64,000 nt of DNA from Lactarius indigo (GCA_025766275.1 JAFKAC010000014.1:124001-188000), one strand, 5' to 3'; numbered from the stretch's first letter, positions 11,346 to 22,852 are shown. Program-made: numbers and translations. Notes: generated from the sequence alone by a model not told the origin.

Positions 11346-12840
11346 CCACAGCCCGTCATGTCACGGCAAGTCCTTAGGTAGACCGACGTACAACGCCTCC
11401 GTGCTCTACCTTCTCCAGGCAACGCAATGTCCTATCCTCACCTTTCTATCTTCCCCTGGATAGTGCCGCATGTCACTCAGCCCTCCCCTAGCACTCAGCC
11501 CGTGCACCGTAGGTCTGCTCACGAAGGGTAGATTTGGCCACGCTCCTTGTTACTCTGTCAGCTGGTGCGATTCTGGACGAGAACTGACTGCACTGTTTCT
11601 AACGGGATGACGCACCTATCGGGGTCTTACTCAATCTGGCTTGGGGTTTGGTGCATCTTGTCACCGTGCTTATTTTCTATGCTTGCCACACTCACGTTGA
11701 GCTGTTCGAGACCTCGAGTGTGTTCGTCTATCCATCCATCACGAACCATTTATCTCTCATAAATTATTCTTTGGCCGTGGAAGCCTTAACTCTGTCCCCC
11801 CCAGACAACAGAGACGGTGTTGAGATTCAGCGCATTTCATATTTCATGCGTGACGTTATTCGGATTCGGATTCTGACTACTTTAGCCTAGCCTTATACAA
11901 ATCGTTCGTCTGTCCAGTTCATTTTGGCATACCCGCTAGCGTTATAGTAGTACTCTTTGTGAGTCGCTTACCTTGGCTTACCGCGGGAAGAATGTAACGC
12001 CGATTGGGAAGCGTAACGCGGGAGGCTGGGGAGAAGAACAACCGGCGCGAGGGCATGGGGAGAGAAGGGAAAAAACGGAAAGGGGGCGAAATGTATTATT
12101 CAATTGATGGGGTATGCGGGGCGAAGCAGGAAGGGGGAGTGTGTGCATGGAAGCAGGTGACTATGTAGATACGCGGTGGGAAAGTAGAGACTGGGCGGAA
12201 GCACGAAGCGCTTCTCGATTGAAAAACCGGGGTTTCTGTGTCCGAGGCGAGGTCGCGACGGGCGGGTGGGAAAAAACCCGGCCCGAGATGCGCCCGCGAT
12301 TGAGGGACGCAGATAACGCCGTTTCATCAATCCTTTGGCGTTTTTGAATAAACTAGGGTGTGGCGGGTGGGCGAAATAAAAAGATACGGTTCTTTGAACC
12401 GGCTGAAAATATGGTTGGACAGGTGGCGGCACGGAGGAAGGAGATGAGCACGTGCCGCCCTGTCCGCTCGCGCAAAGACTATGCTCTAAGCCTTCGCTCG
12501 TGCCTCGCTTCGGCTCAGACCGGCGAACTTTTCATTTTTTGTCCCGTAGTTAAATACTCTCGCTCGCTCGTACAGAGCACTTCAGACATCACTCTTACAT
12601 GCGCGATTCCTGAGGTGAGAATACTTACCTCTTGTTTACCTTACAGTATCCTCACGCCTGGATAGACTCCTCGTGCTCGTCTACTTCGCCTCGCTCGTCT
12701 TTTAGTATGATGAATGTTGCGATCCCGATAAGTACTAGCACTGTAGGTAGAGTCTAGAGAAGGAGAATGTAGCTATAGAAGTGCGACTAGCTGAAGAGAC
12801 ATACGTAGGATGGTGACAGGCCCAGTGAACAGATAGTCCA
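11346..12840. other. Non-coding spacer in unit A
   Basis: The first part (to about 11500) matches 17330-17480. 11993-12480 is GC- and purine-rich, begins TGTAACG and could be an old LTR fragment, but no second end or TSD was found. 12700-12840 matches the MFS upstream region at 27340-27545. No gene supported. Confidence 0.45.
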
Positions 12841-13455
12841 TATGACTTTCTTCTCTACTGTAGGGGATGGAGCAGGGGCTGAGCAGGCTTCCACCACAGT
12901 CCTCCCACCGAATCAAGACGCCGGCCCGACTCCACGAACGCACGAACGGCGAACACGGCTGGTCCACGCTGCACTTGGCTGGCAGTGTCCTTTTCTCTAC
13001 CCCTATGGGGGTAGCGGCTTTGCAGAACCGAGGACTCTCCAACCTCTTTGCGACCCTCTCGTCCCTCGTTCTCCGGCTGGTTTTGGTTACAAGTCTATTT
13101 GGCCGGGACCGCCACTTTTCGTGTTATAGCGTGGACCACACCCACGGGGTACCAATTGCGTCAGTCACGCCATCCGTGATTCACCACCTTGTTCCTAGTC
13201 CTTTCACTGGGGGCACGATCACGACCGCAAGATCGAGGGCCAGTGCGGCCCGCTACGCATCTTTCTCACTCTTTCTGGGCCAAATATCCATGGAATTTCC
13301 TTCCATGCTTCGTAGCTGCTGCCTGTGGTTGCACCTCGTTTACCGCCAGTGTGATATAACTTTGTCTACTGATCTCTATTTCACGAAACGCGACATGTAC
13401 ATTCGTATCAGACGGTGAATTATGGTCCGCTCCGTCAGAGACTCGGATGACTGGC
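12841..13455 (+). pseudogene. MFS transporter fragment, unit A
   Basis: Two blocks match the intact MFS locus. 12845-13145 corresponds to the upstream region at 27545-27860 (both with the CGGCCCGACTCC motif and then TTTTCGTGTTATAGCGTGG). 13155-13430 corresponds to the MFS intron 4 to exon 6 stretch at 28955-29235, including an acceptor CCTAG then TCCTTTCACTGGGGG and the intron before exon 6. Everything between (exons 1-4) is missing and the exon 5 equivalent has indels that break PFIGGMLSRPQDRWPH. It cannot encode a transporter. Confidence 0.75.
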
Positions 13456-13824
13456 CAGGGTACGTGTATCAGATGGGCTCGTCACCAAACTCGTTGCACT
13501 TGATTGCCTTGATTTCGTCCTGGTGAAGAGTATTGTATGCCAAGAAGTATGCGCAAGAAACAAGCAGAAAACAACATTTAATGACTTGTACAATGACCCC
13601 CCCCTTTACGTCTTTAGTGGGCTTGATATGGGGTTCAGCGCAGTAAGTCCCTTTGACCTCTGTACCTTGACTAAGGCGCACGACACAGAAGGGATATAAA
13701 AAAGACATTGGAAATGACCTGCCACTTGGTTGGTTATGGGACGAAGCATGAGTCAATCAGGCAAACCGTGTGAAGACGACGTGACCCATTCATATTCAAA
13801 AGCGTAATAGTGTGACGTCGAGGA
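13456..13824. other. Junction between duplication units
   Basis: 13456-13690 has no recognised match. From about 13708 (GACCTGCCACTTGGTTG) it resembles 7206 onwards, the start of unit B. No gene seen. Confidence 0.45.
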
Positions 13825-13832
13825 CGGTCACT

Positions 13833-13874
<42 letters not shown>

Positions 13875-14553
13875 AATTGATTTATATTCCGGGGCAGTAT
13901 CGAATACAAAGCCGGTCTTAGCCATTTATCGAGCATAGCTAACTTATATATCTTGTAATGGGCCGTAGCCCGGGTTATGTAATGCGTGCTAGAATGTTCA
14001 ATACGAGGGATTTAAACCCCGTAGAGGGACCCTCCCAGAGGAGCCCGGTCATGTATGTCCGATGTTATGTAAGGTGTGGTCTCACGTCGCTCTGTATGTA
14101 TGTCATCCACCGTCCAGCACCGTCCAATCCGGCCCTTGCCCTCCCCTAGACCCTCCCACTACTAGATGAACACGACCTACTTACATTCCCTCAAGGACCC
14201 TTAGTAAGCAACGGTGACTTGACCCGGGACTTTCGTTAGCCAATTACTGGCGCGGCGGGTCGCAGGGGGCCCAATCCCTGGACCGGCGAATGCCTCGTGG
14301 TGTCCGTCATGGGAGTCCGTCGAGTCGAAGCTGTTGGGGGTGTGTTCCTATACGGGGTGGTTCGGCAACGTCCACGTTGGTGTCGGGGTTTCAGTCGGGG
14401 TTTGGTATGGAAATGGAAGGAGTGTTGGATGGAATCGGGAGGGAACGTGATCAGGCGGCAGTAAGGGTGCGGGTAACCGGCTATGACATGCTGGTCCCAG
14501 GGGTGGTTCTTGCGGACATGGGATGCTGTGGCAGCAGGGCCCCGGTCACTCCC
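13825..14553 (-). mobile_element. LINE-3: 5'-truncated Tad1-like LINE with TSD
   Basis: A 38-nt T run (13836-13873) followed by GAATTGATTTATATTCCGGG is the reverse complement of the 3' end shared with LINE-1 and LINE-2 (ATAAAA.TGATTC then poly-A). The direct repeat CGGTCACTCCC at 13825-13835 and 14543-14553 (possibly extended by TTTT) is its target-site duplication. The element body (13836-14542) is about 0.7 kb, so this is a dead-on-arrival 5'-truncated copy. It sits in the promoter-side flank of DUF6533 copy B. Confidence 0.85.
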
Positions 14554-14743
14554 TTTTGCAAGCCCTTTTGCGCCTATCTCATTCAAGGAAAGACGAACGG
14601 CGCCCGCCATGAAGGTGTCAGGTTTCGGAAATGAATTTCAAATCTGTGAACTTCAGTGCTCACTGGGCATTTGTATATCAACCTTGTCAGTTCCTTGGCG
14701 ACATGATGGCCAACTTTACCCTTTTCTTCCCTGCCAGGGACTC

Positions 14744-16513
14744 ATGGCATTGTCTGTCGACGAAATCACAGCCGTCGAGAGGAATTTGTATGATCTGCTT
14801 TATCTCTAGGATGCTTCCCAACAACGCATTGACTCGAAATTATTATTACAGGTATCTGAACAGACTGAACTACATGTTGAACACATTCCCTGTCGGTGAG
14901 TCGGCAGCAGTCATGTCATGGGTTTCGGTGGCTCAGAGCACTGTTAGCGATTCTTTATTATGACTATGTGCTCACCTTGTCCCGTGAAGTCGAGTATTTC
15001 TGGCCGAACCCCTACCGTACGGGATGGGTCTCGTCCGTTTTCTTCCTCAACCGTTACGCTGCTATTTTGGGGCACATACCGATTATCATAGGTCTAATTC
15101 CCAACGAGTCGTGCGAGGTGAGTACAGCAATTCTTCGCAATACCGTCTGCGTTGGTTTAATCGCCACGCCTCTCATCCCTAGCCCCAAAATGCGTACGTG
15201 CCCAAGCTCCCCTACATTCGCCGACCGTTTTGTTAACACCAAGATAGCTGGCAAAAACATCATTACAAGGGCTACTTTGGCATGGCCTTGCAACTACTCG
15301 TTGCCGGTGAGCTACCGTACCACATCTCGGAAATCTCACTATATAGTCGTGCTAGTACTCTGTTCGATGCGGGTATACGCACTATATAACAAGAACAACC
15401 GCATCTTATTGGCCCTAGCCGGATTGATCGGAGCAAGTATCATTGTTGGCTTCGTACGGACTTACCACGGGCGTCATTTGGCTCTAAACTAATGGGCGAC
15501 AGTTCGCGATCGCCACAGAATCGGGGGTCGTGGTAATCCGCGTACCACCTCCTATAATGCCCATCTGCCATCTGAGCCTAGAGCTTTCCGATGAAGGGTG
15601 CGCCGTTTCCTGCTTCGTTCTCAGTCATACCTAAATGAACACTTTCAGAGGTAACTGTGAGTCCCAACCAGCGATGCGAGCACGATTATGCTTAACACAC
15701 TACATGCAGTTCTATCTATCGCGTGGGGCGGTTTTCTGGCATTCGATGTCACAATCTTCGTCCTCACGCTATATAAAGCGGTAAAGATGGGCTACAGTGC
15801 CCCACTTATCCAGATACTTGTCCGTGACGGTGAGATCATCCCCGTTTCCTACCGTAACCTACGTCAAACGAATGACCATCTCCATTTCAAGGGTCATTGT
15901 ACTTCGTGTACGATCTGCACGTCTCATCTTCTAGCTAGACCGTTGATCATTCTGTCGACCATCAGCGTACTCTTCTTCGTCAATTTGGCCAACATTTTGA
16001 CATTGCAAGTATGGCTCTCCCTTGCAGTACCACAACGACCACACACTGACCCCGCATCGGCTTTAGTTTGCTCCAGTACGTTTCCCCCTCGACAGCTGCT
16101 CTGTGCTTTTCTTACCTCGTATCCCTGCATAGACACTGCTGAAAAACTCCGCGACCCCGTTAACAAACGTGTTGGTATCTTTTGGCCCACTGGTGCATCC
16201 CTCCAGTTACTGATTCTCATCAACATTTAGCCTCTCCGCGACGCTCATTTCGCGTCTTATGCTCCGGTTACGTTCAGACCGGATTCAGTATGGACATCAC
16301 TCGCTCGGGACGGTGCAAACCATGGACTCACGCTTCACCTCGTCGCTATCTGAGCTGAGCAGCTTCTGGTTCCCCACAAATACTCATAGCGCCGCCGAGA
16401 GTTTTGAGATGGGATCTCCCTCTGGACGCATCGTCTGGCGGGAAGTCGAGAACGGGCAGCGTCGGATCATCGATGCTTATGGACAATTCTCACATACTGT
16501 AGACATCCTTTGA
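14744..16513 (+). CDS. DUF6533 domain membrane protein, copy B
   Basis: Tandem paralog of copy A with the same 13-exon structure: 14744-14787, 14852-14895, 14939-15117, 15183-15193, 15248-15306, 15347-15453, 15503-15597, 15672-15829, 15892-15907, 15939-16008, 16067-16075, 16133-16170 and 16231-16513. This gives 1,113 nt and 370 residues in phase. It has the same landmarks: MALSVDEITAVERNLY, YYDYVLTLSREVEYFW, NPYRTGWVSSVFFLNRY, MRVYALYNKNNRILLALAG, LAFDVTIFVLTLYKAVKMGY, FVNLANILTLQ and SATLISRLMLRLRS. Eleven exons have the same phase class in both copies and length differences are whole codons, so both are likely under coding constraint. Probable seven-helix topology from hydrophobic segments. 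Substrate or ligand unknown. LINE-3 lies about 200 bp upstream. Confidence 0.8.
15183..15193 (+). other. 11-nt microexon of DUF6533 copy B
   Basis: CCCCAAAATGC lies between CCCTAG and GTACGTG and encodes PQNA at the junction. It bridges NESCE and WQKHHYKGYFGM. Conserved in place, length and splice signals with copy A. Confidence 0.72.
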
Positions 16514-17819
16514 TATTTATCTGTCGTAGCACTGGTTGTAACTGGCAGGACCTTAGATACCTCGGAAAACTGTACTATATACAGCATTAGGATTTGGCTA
16601 GCTGCCATGCAGTGCCGTGGCGCAGTCTATGCCAAGGGCCAAGCACTAGCAGCTTCACTACAGGTGTCGAGAGTTGCGAAGCTGCTCCGAGTCAATATCC
16701 ACCGTAAGTGTTGAACTTAGCACTCACGTGAGTGACACGAACGCCACTCAAAAGGAACCCATTGGCAGGGCCGATGCGGCCCTTGCCGTTGCCACCTTAT
16801 CAATTTCTTGTGTCCTAGAAAACAAATAGTTCACAGGAACGCCGCCACGTCCCTACCTGTACAGTACGATAACCGCGCGGGTGGCGGCTCATGATCACTT
16901 TGGGCTTCGCCCGCTGCTTCCAGTCTCTAATTACGTTACTGTATATACGGCACTCTCACCCGTTTAGCGCCTCACTCACCTTCAGACCTCAGACCCGTCA
17001 CCACGTTGTGTGCCAATCATTGTTTTCAGCTCCTCTAGATCAGTATCGTCTTCTGGGCCTACAGTCTGTACCCATAGCTATCTCTGTCGATACTTAAGTG
17101 AACCGGGGACGCAATATCTTTCCCTCTGCTTTACACTCCACTGGCACGCGATCGTCTACAACCATGCAGACGACAGGTGTCTTTCCCTTCTTCATTCAGG
17201 CACCTAGATAAATCGATCTGCGCGTCCGTGAAGCATGATCTGCCGCTTGGGGGCTCCGAGTAGTACTTGGCTCGTACTATATTCTTCTCTGGGTGCTGAT
17301 GTCCCAAGTCGGCCCTGGCCCATCGTGGTCTTGGTAGACCCTCGAGTAGACGTACAACGCCTCCGTGCCCCGAGATTTCCGTGCGACGCAATGTCCTAGT
17401 TTTCCTCACCTTTCTTTCTGCCCCCCAGGTAAATCTAACTAACTCAGATACTAGTAGCCGAGAAGACTTGACCCTGTCTTCCTCTCCCAGCGCGCTCGAC
17501 ATCTGCAGACAACATAGATGTTCGCTACATCATCCGCGTCCTCTCTACTTTCCCACCAATACACCGTCTTCGAATTTCGGAGTGAGAAAAGTCAAAATAC
17601 TGGAGAAGAGCCTCGCTTTTGCCTTTTCGGCCTTCCCAGAGAATCCTGGAGTGACTCCTGTCGCAACGCGCTCACACATTCCCTCATCCCCGTTGAAGAA
17701 AGCTAAAAGCTGTGCTAAGAAGGGTATTTCCTTGCTGTGCGCTCTCCCAGCGAGAACTCTGGGTCGCTGGTGAGCACTCCTGCAAATGCCCCAATAGTTA
17801 GAGCGTATCTAGCTGGACA
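16514..17819. other. Downstream flank of DUF6533 copy B
   Basis: Non-coding by inspection. Resembles 9260-9826 and 11370-11500 of unit A. It ends at the insertion point of LINE-1. Confidence 0.5.
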
Positions 17820-17995
17820 AGTTCTTTCTCAACGAAAAATCCGGGGCAACCCTTCTTTCCTTCGTACCACCACCATCTCCTCAGAGCTAGTGCTGGTTCT
17901 AGTCTACTCGCTACTGAATACAACCTCTGAATACCCTTGTTCGCTGTTGGGGAAACCGCCTGGGCCTAGCTCGCGACCTCCTTCCGCACCTCGCC

Positions 17996-20900
17996 ATGGC
18001 GTCCGACGCCAACTTCCCTCTCCCCCACCACGATTACTCTTCTCCCACAAAACTTACTGCACTTCCCCTACCCCTCGCCTCCCCATCCACCGGTCCCCTG
18101 AATAATTCGGGGACTTACACCGCTGCAACTACTGGCCCCATCGTCGCTGACGGCTACGGGCAACCTCGTCGAAGGGACGACGGGAATGCTCACTGGGACC
18201 CTCTCGCCCCCATCATCATACCTTCCTCCTCCCCCCTTCCTGTGGCCGGGCGATCCCCACAGGACTCCACTATGGGTTCCCCTGAATCTGAGGAACCCAC
18301 AGTACCTGCCATTGACTCCCAACCCTTGTGGGACGCTGTCCCCACGATCACCAACACTAACCTGCCTGCAGAACCTGAAACAATCACGGTCCGCGGTAGG
18401 ACAGCCGACGGACACAACACTCCTCGTGCCCGCTCTAGGGCCGCGTCCGCTGCCTCAGCGTGGACACATGTCACTGAAGAAACCGTTTCAGACACCGGCT
18501 CCCTTGATCGCGCAGCCATGCGCCTGTCGGGCCAGAACGCCTCCACACGATTCCACACGGTCAATGACGCCATCAGGGCAGGTTTGCTCCCTCCCCCTCA
18601 CGGCATTGACGTTCCCGCATTAGACGACGCTAGACTCCAGCTGGACGCTGACGAGACTCATGAACTAGACTCTCTAGCCGACCTCCTGGCTGAGGAACTG
18701 TCGCAGGCAGTCGGCCACGCGGCCCTCGGCTGGGGGGGCTATCGCATCACTCACCCATTACCATTCCGTAAGGACTCAGACCTCCCTGTTGCCCCTGAGA
18801 CCTTCCACGCCGCCGTGAATCTGGTGCTGACGGCACTGGACGCGGGCGCGGCTAAGAAGGATGGCGAGCTCATCACAAAGATCCTGACCCCGCACTCTTG
18901 GATGCGCCTCACTTTGGCTATCCTGAGTGCTATCATTCGGGGTACACTTCGTTCCCCTGCTCCCCTTAAAAACAAAACCCTACCAATCAACAACAACCCT
19001 GACGCTTTCCCGATTCACCAAGAGCTCCTCCGCCCTAAGAATGAAGGAGGGGCTCTTATCTTGATGGCTAACCAACTAGCGGGCCTCTTTGGCACCGCCT
19101 CTAACCACCCAGAGAGCGACATGCCCAAGTCATACTTTGACCGAGTCACCGATCTTATCTATAATAAATTGCCGCACACTACGTTTCGCCGCGCTCCCCC
19201 TGAGAACCCTGCTCTGACGGAGCAGGAGGAGGACGCTCTGCGACGACGAACCAAAGAACAATTCCTAGCGGATTATCGCGAGGAGATCAGGACTGATCTG
19301 ATTGCGATGCAGCAGATCAAAGATGCCGTTAAAGCTGAGATTTTTGCTAATCTCAACCAAGAAACCCTTACCAACCTCGACGAGTGGCGCGAGGTATATC
19401 GAAGGGAGTTCGTAGATGCTATGCATTCTGCCATGGACGTCCTCAACCCCGGACTGGGGGACGCCGCCCGGTCGAAAGGCAAAGCCAAAGCTGACCCTCT
19501 CCCTCTCACCGTCTCACAGGTCGTACGCGATGCTGAACCGGCTATTCGAGCCGAGGTCCAAGCACGCGTATCCGAATATAAGGCCACCATCGACGATGAA
19601 ATCCGTAAGGGAATTATGGAAGATCCCAACTCGGCCTTCCTCAATCAGGACTATCGACGCCGCCTGGCAGATGACGTCCTACAGGAATACCGCACCAACC
19701 TCGCCGAATCCCTTCAAGGGGAAAAAGAGTTAATCAAGGAGCAAATGGAACGTGGCGCGAGGGAAGAGCGCAACGCAATCAGAGAACAGGCAATCGCCGA
19801 TTGTGAGACACACAAGGACACCGTCCGCACTTTGGTTAAGTACTGGAAAACTCATTATCGCAACGCGCGGGAACTTTCCTTCCTGCGCAAAGAAGCTAAC
19901 AGACTCGGTTTTGCACTTACCCCTATAGACGAGGCCGCCAAGGCCAGAGAGCTTGAGGCGTTTAAGAAATACGCCCTCGGACCTCTCGTCATAGACGGCT
20001 ACGAGCTCTCGAGCTCCCCGCCGTCTCGGGCACCGACGCCCGCACAGGGACAACCTCTCACGCCCCCACGCCTTCTCACTTCATCGCTACCCAACGACCC
20101 CAACGTCACCCCTACCCCGATTCGAGTTAAACGCTTCCGGTCTGATGACGACACTCCCCTTCTCGCACCAATGGCTCTGTATCCCTCCGGGGCGCTCACC
20201 CCTGATACTATCGCCCCCTTCGAGGCTCCCCCCGTCCCCCTTCCCCCCCCCACACCCATGGAGGAAGATATGACCTACGCTCTTGAGAACGCAGCTGACA
20301 TCGCTACCCGGAACAATCCTGGGCTCGAGGCCTCTGCGCACGCGCCGCTGCGACAGCCAGTGGCCGCTCCCACCCCATCACCATTCCTGGAACACGACCA
20401 CGGTGCTCCACTGCCCACGGCAGATCCTTCCCCGGTCCCGTTGTCGCCGCCGAACATTGAGCTCGACGCTCCCCCTGCGCCTCACACGGCTGCCTCGGGT
20501 GATCTCGCTCTCTTGATCGCGGCGTTCAACTCGACCATCGCACGGCTCGAGGCCAAGCTGGAAAGCGGTCTCGATGCCCAAAATAAACGCATCGAGACTC
20601 TTTTCGCTTCCCGCGACCCCCGCGCAAAACCTACGAAGCAGCCTGCTAAAGCGAAGGAGGCGGTGGCAGCCCCTCCCGAGCCCAATACAGTGGCTTCGTC
20701 TTCCCGTCCAATGGATGAGACCCTGCACTTTGCCCGGGTTGATGACCCTGGATCGGAACCAATCATCGAACTCTCCACGCCAGGGACGCGGGTAGACCCC
20801 GAGGTCCCCCCCATAGTCTTGCAGGAGTCCTTCCAGCCCCCTCCCCACAAGATTGTCCCTCTCGCCACTAACGCACGAGGCAAACCTACCGCTTCGGCCA

Positions 20901-22852
20901 TTATGCCCACGTCTTGGGCAGGTGTCGTCACCCAGAAGGCCGCCCACCAGCAGACCGTCAATTCCTCCCAGGGACGCGCCACCACACAAGGAACTGGACG
21001 CACCCCCACAGGTAGATCCCGCCCGGAGACGGCACAGCGCCGCACCATGGCCACGACCACCGAAGTCACCATCATCCGCAAACATGGGGTGGACGATCCT
21101 ATGATGGAACTACAACTATTCAAGCGCGCGCCATCCTCCTTCGTCGCTGAAGCACGGTCGGAAATCGAACGGGTCTCTGGAGGCTCGCTGATTCTCCTCT
21201 CGGGCAGATGGTCCACGAATGCCAAAGCACACAATTTCGTTTATACCTTCCAGGGAGCCAACATTCCCTTCGCTAACATATACCCCTTCCGCAACATCTT
21301 GGTCAACCCCCTGATGGCAGGATACATCGTCCCCAACGATGGATGGACGTACGCCCAACTCCGCGGAGTGGCAACACGCGATCCCTCGCACGCGGTTTAC
21401 ACCAATGAACAGCTACACAGCGAGTTAACCCGCAACAACCCTTTCAAGAACGCTATCTTCTGCATTGCCCCACATTGGCAAGGCTCATTAAACCGCGTAG
21501 CGGAACAAGAAGCGTCCACGGTCTCCTTTGCCTACGCAGACCATAATGGATCTGTTACCAATGCTGCGAAGAATAGTCCCATTTACATGTTCAATGCGGA
21601 AGTCAAGCTCTTCATTACCGGAGACGCACCCACCATCAGCATGTGCGGACGCTGCCATGCGATTGGACACTCTACGGACTCCCCCGCTTGTCCCCTCCCC
21701 TCCAATGCAGTCCGGTGTGTGAAATGTGGGGGCTCCCACCACGTTGAAGATCATGCCACACACTGCCCGCGCCCGCATGAGGTCATCGGAATCTGCAAAT
21801 GCACGTTCCCTTGCCTCAATTGCAAAGGGAACCACCCGACCCGTTCGCCTTGGTGTCCTATGAAGAAGGGGTTCGCCCCCCCTCCTCTAGCACCCAAGCC
21901 TGACGCGGCTAATCCCAGCGCACCTTCCTCGGCCAAGCCCTCTGCCAAGGGCAAAGCCCCGGCCTCTCACGCACCCCCGGCGGATGGACTAGTCCCGACC
22001 CAACGGGAGGACGTCTCCGTGACTGCAGGTGCTGACGATGGCTTCACCACAGTACGGCGACGCAGTCGGGGTCAGACCGGCAGCCAGCGCAAACGATCCA
22101 AAGTTGCTGCACGCCCCCTCACTTCCACGTCTGCACCTCCTGCGCCCCACACTGCGGCAGCTCAATTCAACGCAGACCCTCCTGCTATTTCGGCTATCTC
22201 GGCACCTCGTACCCAGAAACCCAAGGTTCCTCTCCCAACCGCCGAAGACGTACGCACCATACACGTTAGGCACGGCGCGGACCTCGAACAATCCCTCGCT
22301 TGCATCGAACGAATTTGCCCGGCCAATCAACCTGACTGCGACGCCAATCGCCGCCTGCTCGCCGAAGACTGGCACCTTGTCCCTGACGAGGATCCCACCA
22401 CCACCCTTCTTGAGTCACCCGCTTTCCGCTTCGCTGTCAAACACGGTCTCCCTATCACTCACCATCACACTGAACGCGTCCTCACTGAGAAACGATCCAT
22501 GGCTGCAGCACGCCGGACACTCGAGGAGTTCAAGGAACGCTGGGGACGCATTTCCCCCTTCACTTTCGCGCTCAGCATCCTCGACGACGGTCAGCACTTC
22601 GCCGTCCCCGGTGAGGACGATGCACCTACTCCTCCCTCGCTCAGCGACGGTGACCGACTTATGATGCGCAGAGTCGCCCAGAGCAACTATGACTACCACT
22701 TTGCCCTTGACACATCCCTTCCCCCGCTCACCGACGCGGCCATTGATTTTCTGACCACTTCCTATCCCATCACTCTTTTCAAAGATATCTCCCAGGGCGA
22801 GCACCTCTGGTCGATCATCAACGACGCCATTCGCTCCCCCCTCTATGCATAA
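17996..22852 (+). CDS. LINE-1 ORF1 protein (giant, CCHC zinc knuckles)
   Basis: Putative nucleic-acid-binding chaperone of the LINE RNP, 1,618 residues. The start ATG at 17996 lies in a good context (GCCATGG). The first 1,000 or so residues are Pro/Ala/Ser-rich with a long charged, probably coiled-coil region (about residues 420-650). From about residue 1020 a conserved block starts MATTTEVTIIRKHGVDD. Near 1215-1285 are three cysteine-rich knuckles (MCGRCHAIGH, CVKCGGSHHVEDH, CLNCKGNHPTRSPWC). A second conserved globular part follows to the end. It is much larger than typical LINE ORF1 proteins. The stop overlaps the ORF2 start by 8 nt. Confidence 0.9.
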   Translation: MASDANFPLPHHDYSSPTKLTALPLPLASPSTGPLNNSGTYTAATTGPIVADGYGQPRRRDDGNAHWDPLAPIIIPSSSPLPVAGRSPQDSTMGSPESEEPTVPAIDSQPLWDAVPTITNTNLPAEPETITVRGRTADGHNTPRARSRAASAASAWTHVTEETVSDTGSLDRAAMRLSGQNASTRFHTVNDAIRAGLLPPPHGIDVPALDDARLQLDADETHELDSLADLLAEELSQAVGHAALGWGGYRITHPLPFRKDSDLPVAPETFHAAVNLVLTALDAGAAKKDGELITKILTPHSWMRLTLAILSAIIRGTLRSPAPLKNKTLPINNNPDAFPIHQELLRPKNEGGALILMANQLAGLFGTASNHPESDMPKSYFDRVTDLIYNKLPHTTFRRAPPENPALTEQEEDALRRRTKEQFLADYREEIRTDLIAMQQIKDAVKAEIFANLNQETLTNLDEWREVYRREFVDAMHSAMDVLNPGLGDAARSKGKAKADPLPLTVSQVVRDAEPAIRAEVQARVSEYKATIDDEIRKGIMEDPNSAFLNQDYRRRLADDVLQEYRTNLAESLQGEKELIKEQMERGAREERNAIREQAIADCETHKDTVRTLVKYWKTHYRNARELSFLRKEANRLGFALTPIDEAAKARELEAFKKYALGPLVIDGYELSSSPPSRAPTPAQGQPLTPPRLLTSSLPNDPNVTPTPIRVKRFRSDDDTPLLAPMALYPSGALTPDTIAPFEAPPVPLPPPTPMEEDMTYALENAADIATRNNPGLEASAHAPLRQPVAAPTPSPFLEHDHGAPLPTADPSPVPLSPPNIELDAPPAPHTAASGDLALLIAAFNSTIARLEAKLESGLDAQNKRIETLFASRDPRAKPTKQPAKAKEAVAAPPEPNTVASSSRPMDETLHFARVDDPGSEPIIELSTPGTRVDPEVPPIVLQESFQPPPHKIVPLATNARGKPTASAIMPTSWAGVVTQKAAHQQTVNSSQGRATTQGTGRTPTGRSRPETAQRRTMATTTEVTIIRKHGVDDPMMELQLFKRAPSSFVAEARSEIERVSGGSLILLSGRWSTNAKAHNFVYTFQGANIPFANIYPFRNILVNPLMAGYIVPNDGWTYAQLRGVATRDPSHAVYTNEQLHSELTRNNPFKNAIFCIAPHWQGSLNRVAEQEASTVSFAYADHNGSVTNAAKNSPIYMFNAEVKLFITGDAPTISMCGRCHAIGHSTDSPACPLPSNAVRCVKCGGSHHVEDHATHCPRPHEVIGICKCTFPCLNCKGNHPTRSPWCPMKKGFAPPPLAPKPDAANPSAPSSAKPSAKGKAPASHAPPADGLVPTQREDVSVTAGADDGFTTVRRRSRGQTGSQRKRSKVAARPLTSTSAPPAPHTAAAQFNADPPAISAISAPRTQKPKVPLPTAEDVRTIHVRHGADLEQSLACIERICPANQPDCDANRRLLAEDWHLVPDEDPTTTLLESPAFRFAVKHGLPITHHHTERVLTEKRSMAAARRTLEEFKERWGRISPFTFALSILDDGQHFAVPGEDDAPTPPSLSDGDRLMMRRVAQSNYDYHFALDTSLPPLTDAAIDFLTTSYPITLFKDISQGEHLWSIINDAIRSPLYA

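Larger units (their letters stand above)
7190..13455 (+). repeat. Tandem duplication unit A (DUF6533 gene + MFS fragment)
   Basis: Matches unit B (about 13690-29250) in the same order: upstream region, 13-exon DUF6533 gene, shared downstream stretch (GATACCTCGGAAAACTGTAC at about 9308 and 16558), MFS upstream region (GAGTCTAGAGAAG near 12750 and 27402) and part of the MFS gene. Unit A has a Copia-type insertion and stops matching just inside MFS exon 6. Divergence is substantial, so the duplication is not recent. Confidence 0.75.

Noticed and set aside
11993..12660. Possible LTR beginning TGTAACGCC
   Set aside because: No partner end with a matching 5-bp duplication and no second copy; kept only as a remark in the spacer entry.
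13836..13873. 38-nt T run as a sequencing artefact or simple repeat
   Set aside because: The TSD on both sides and the conserved LINE 3' end next to it identify it as a reversed poly-A tail.
20378..21234. Long minus-strand frames (235 and 250 codons) within LINE-1 ORF1
   Set aside because: Shadows of a 1,618-codon ORF with strong codon bias; no domain, no conservation in LINE-2.
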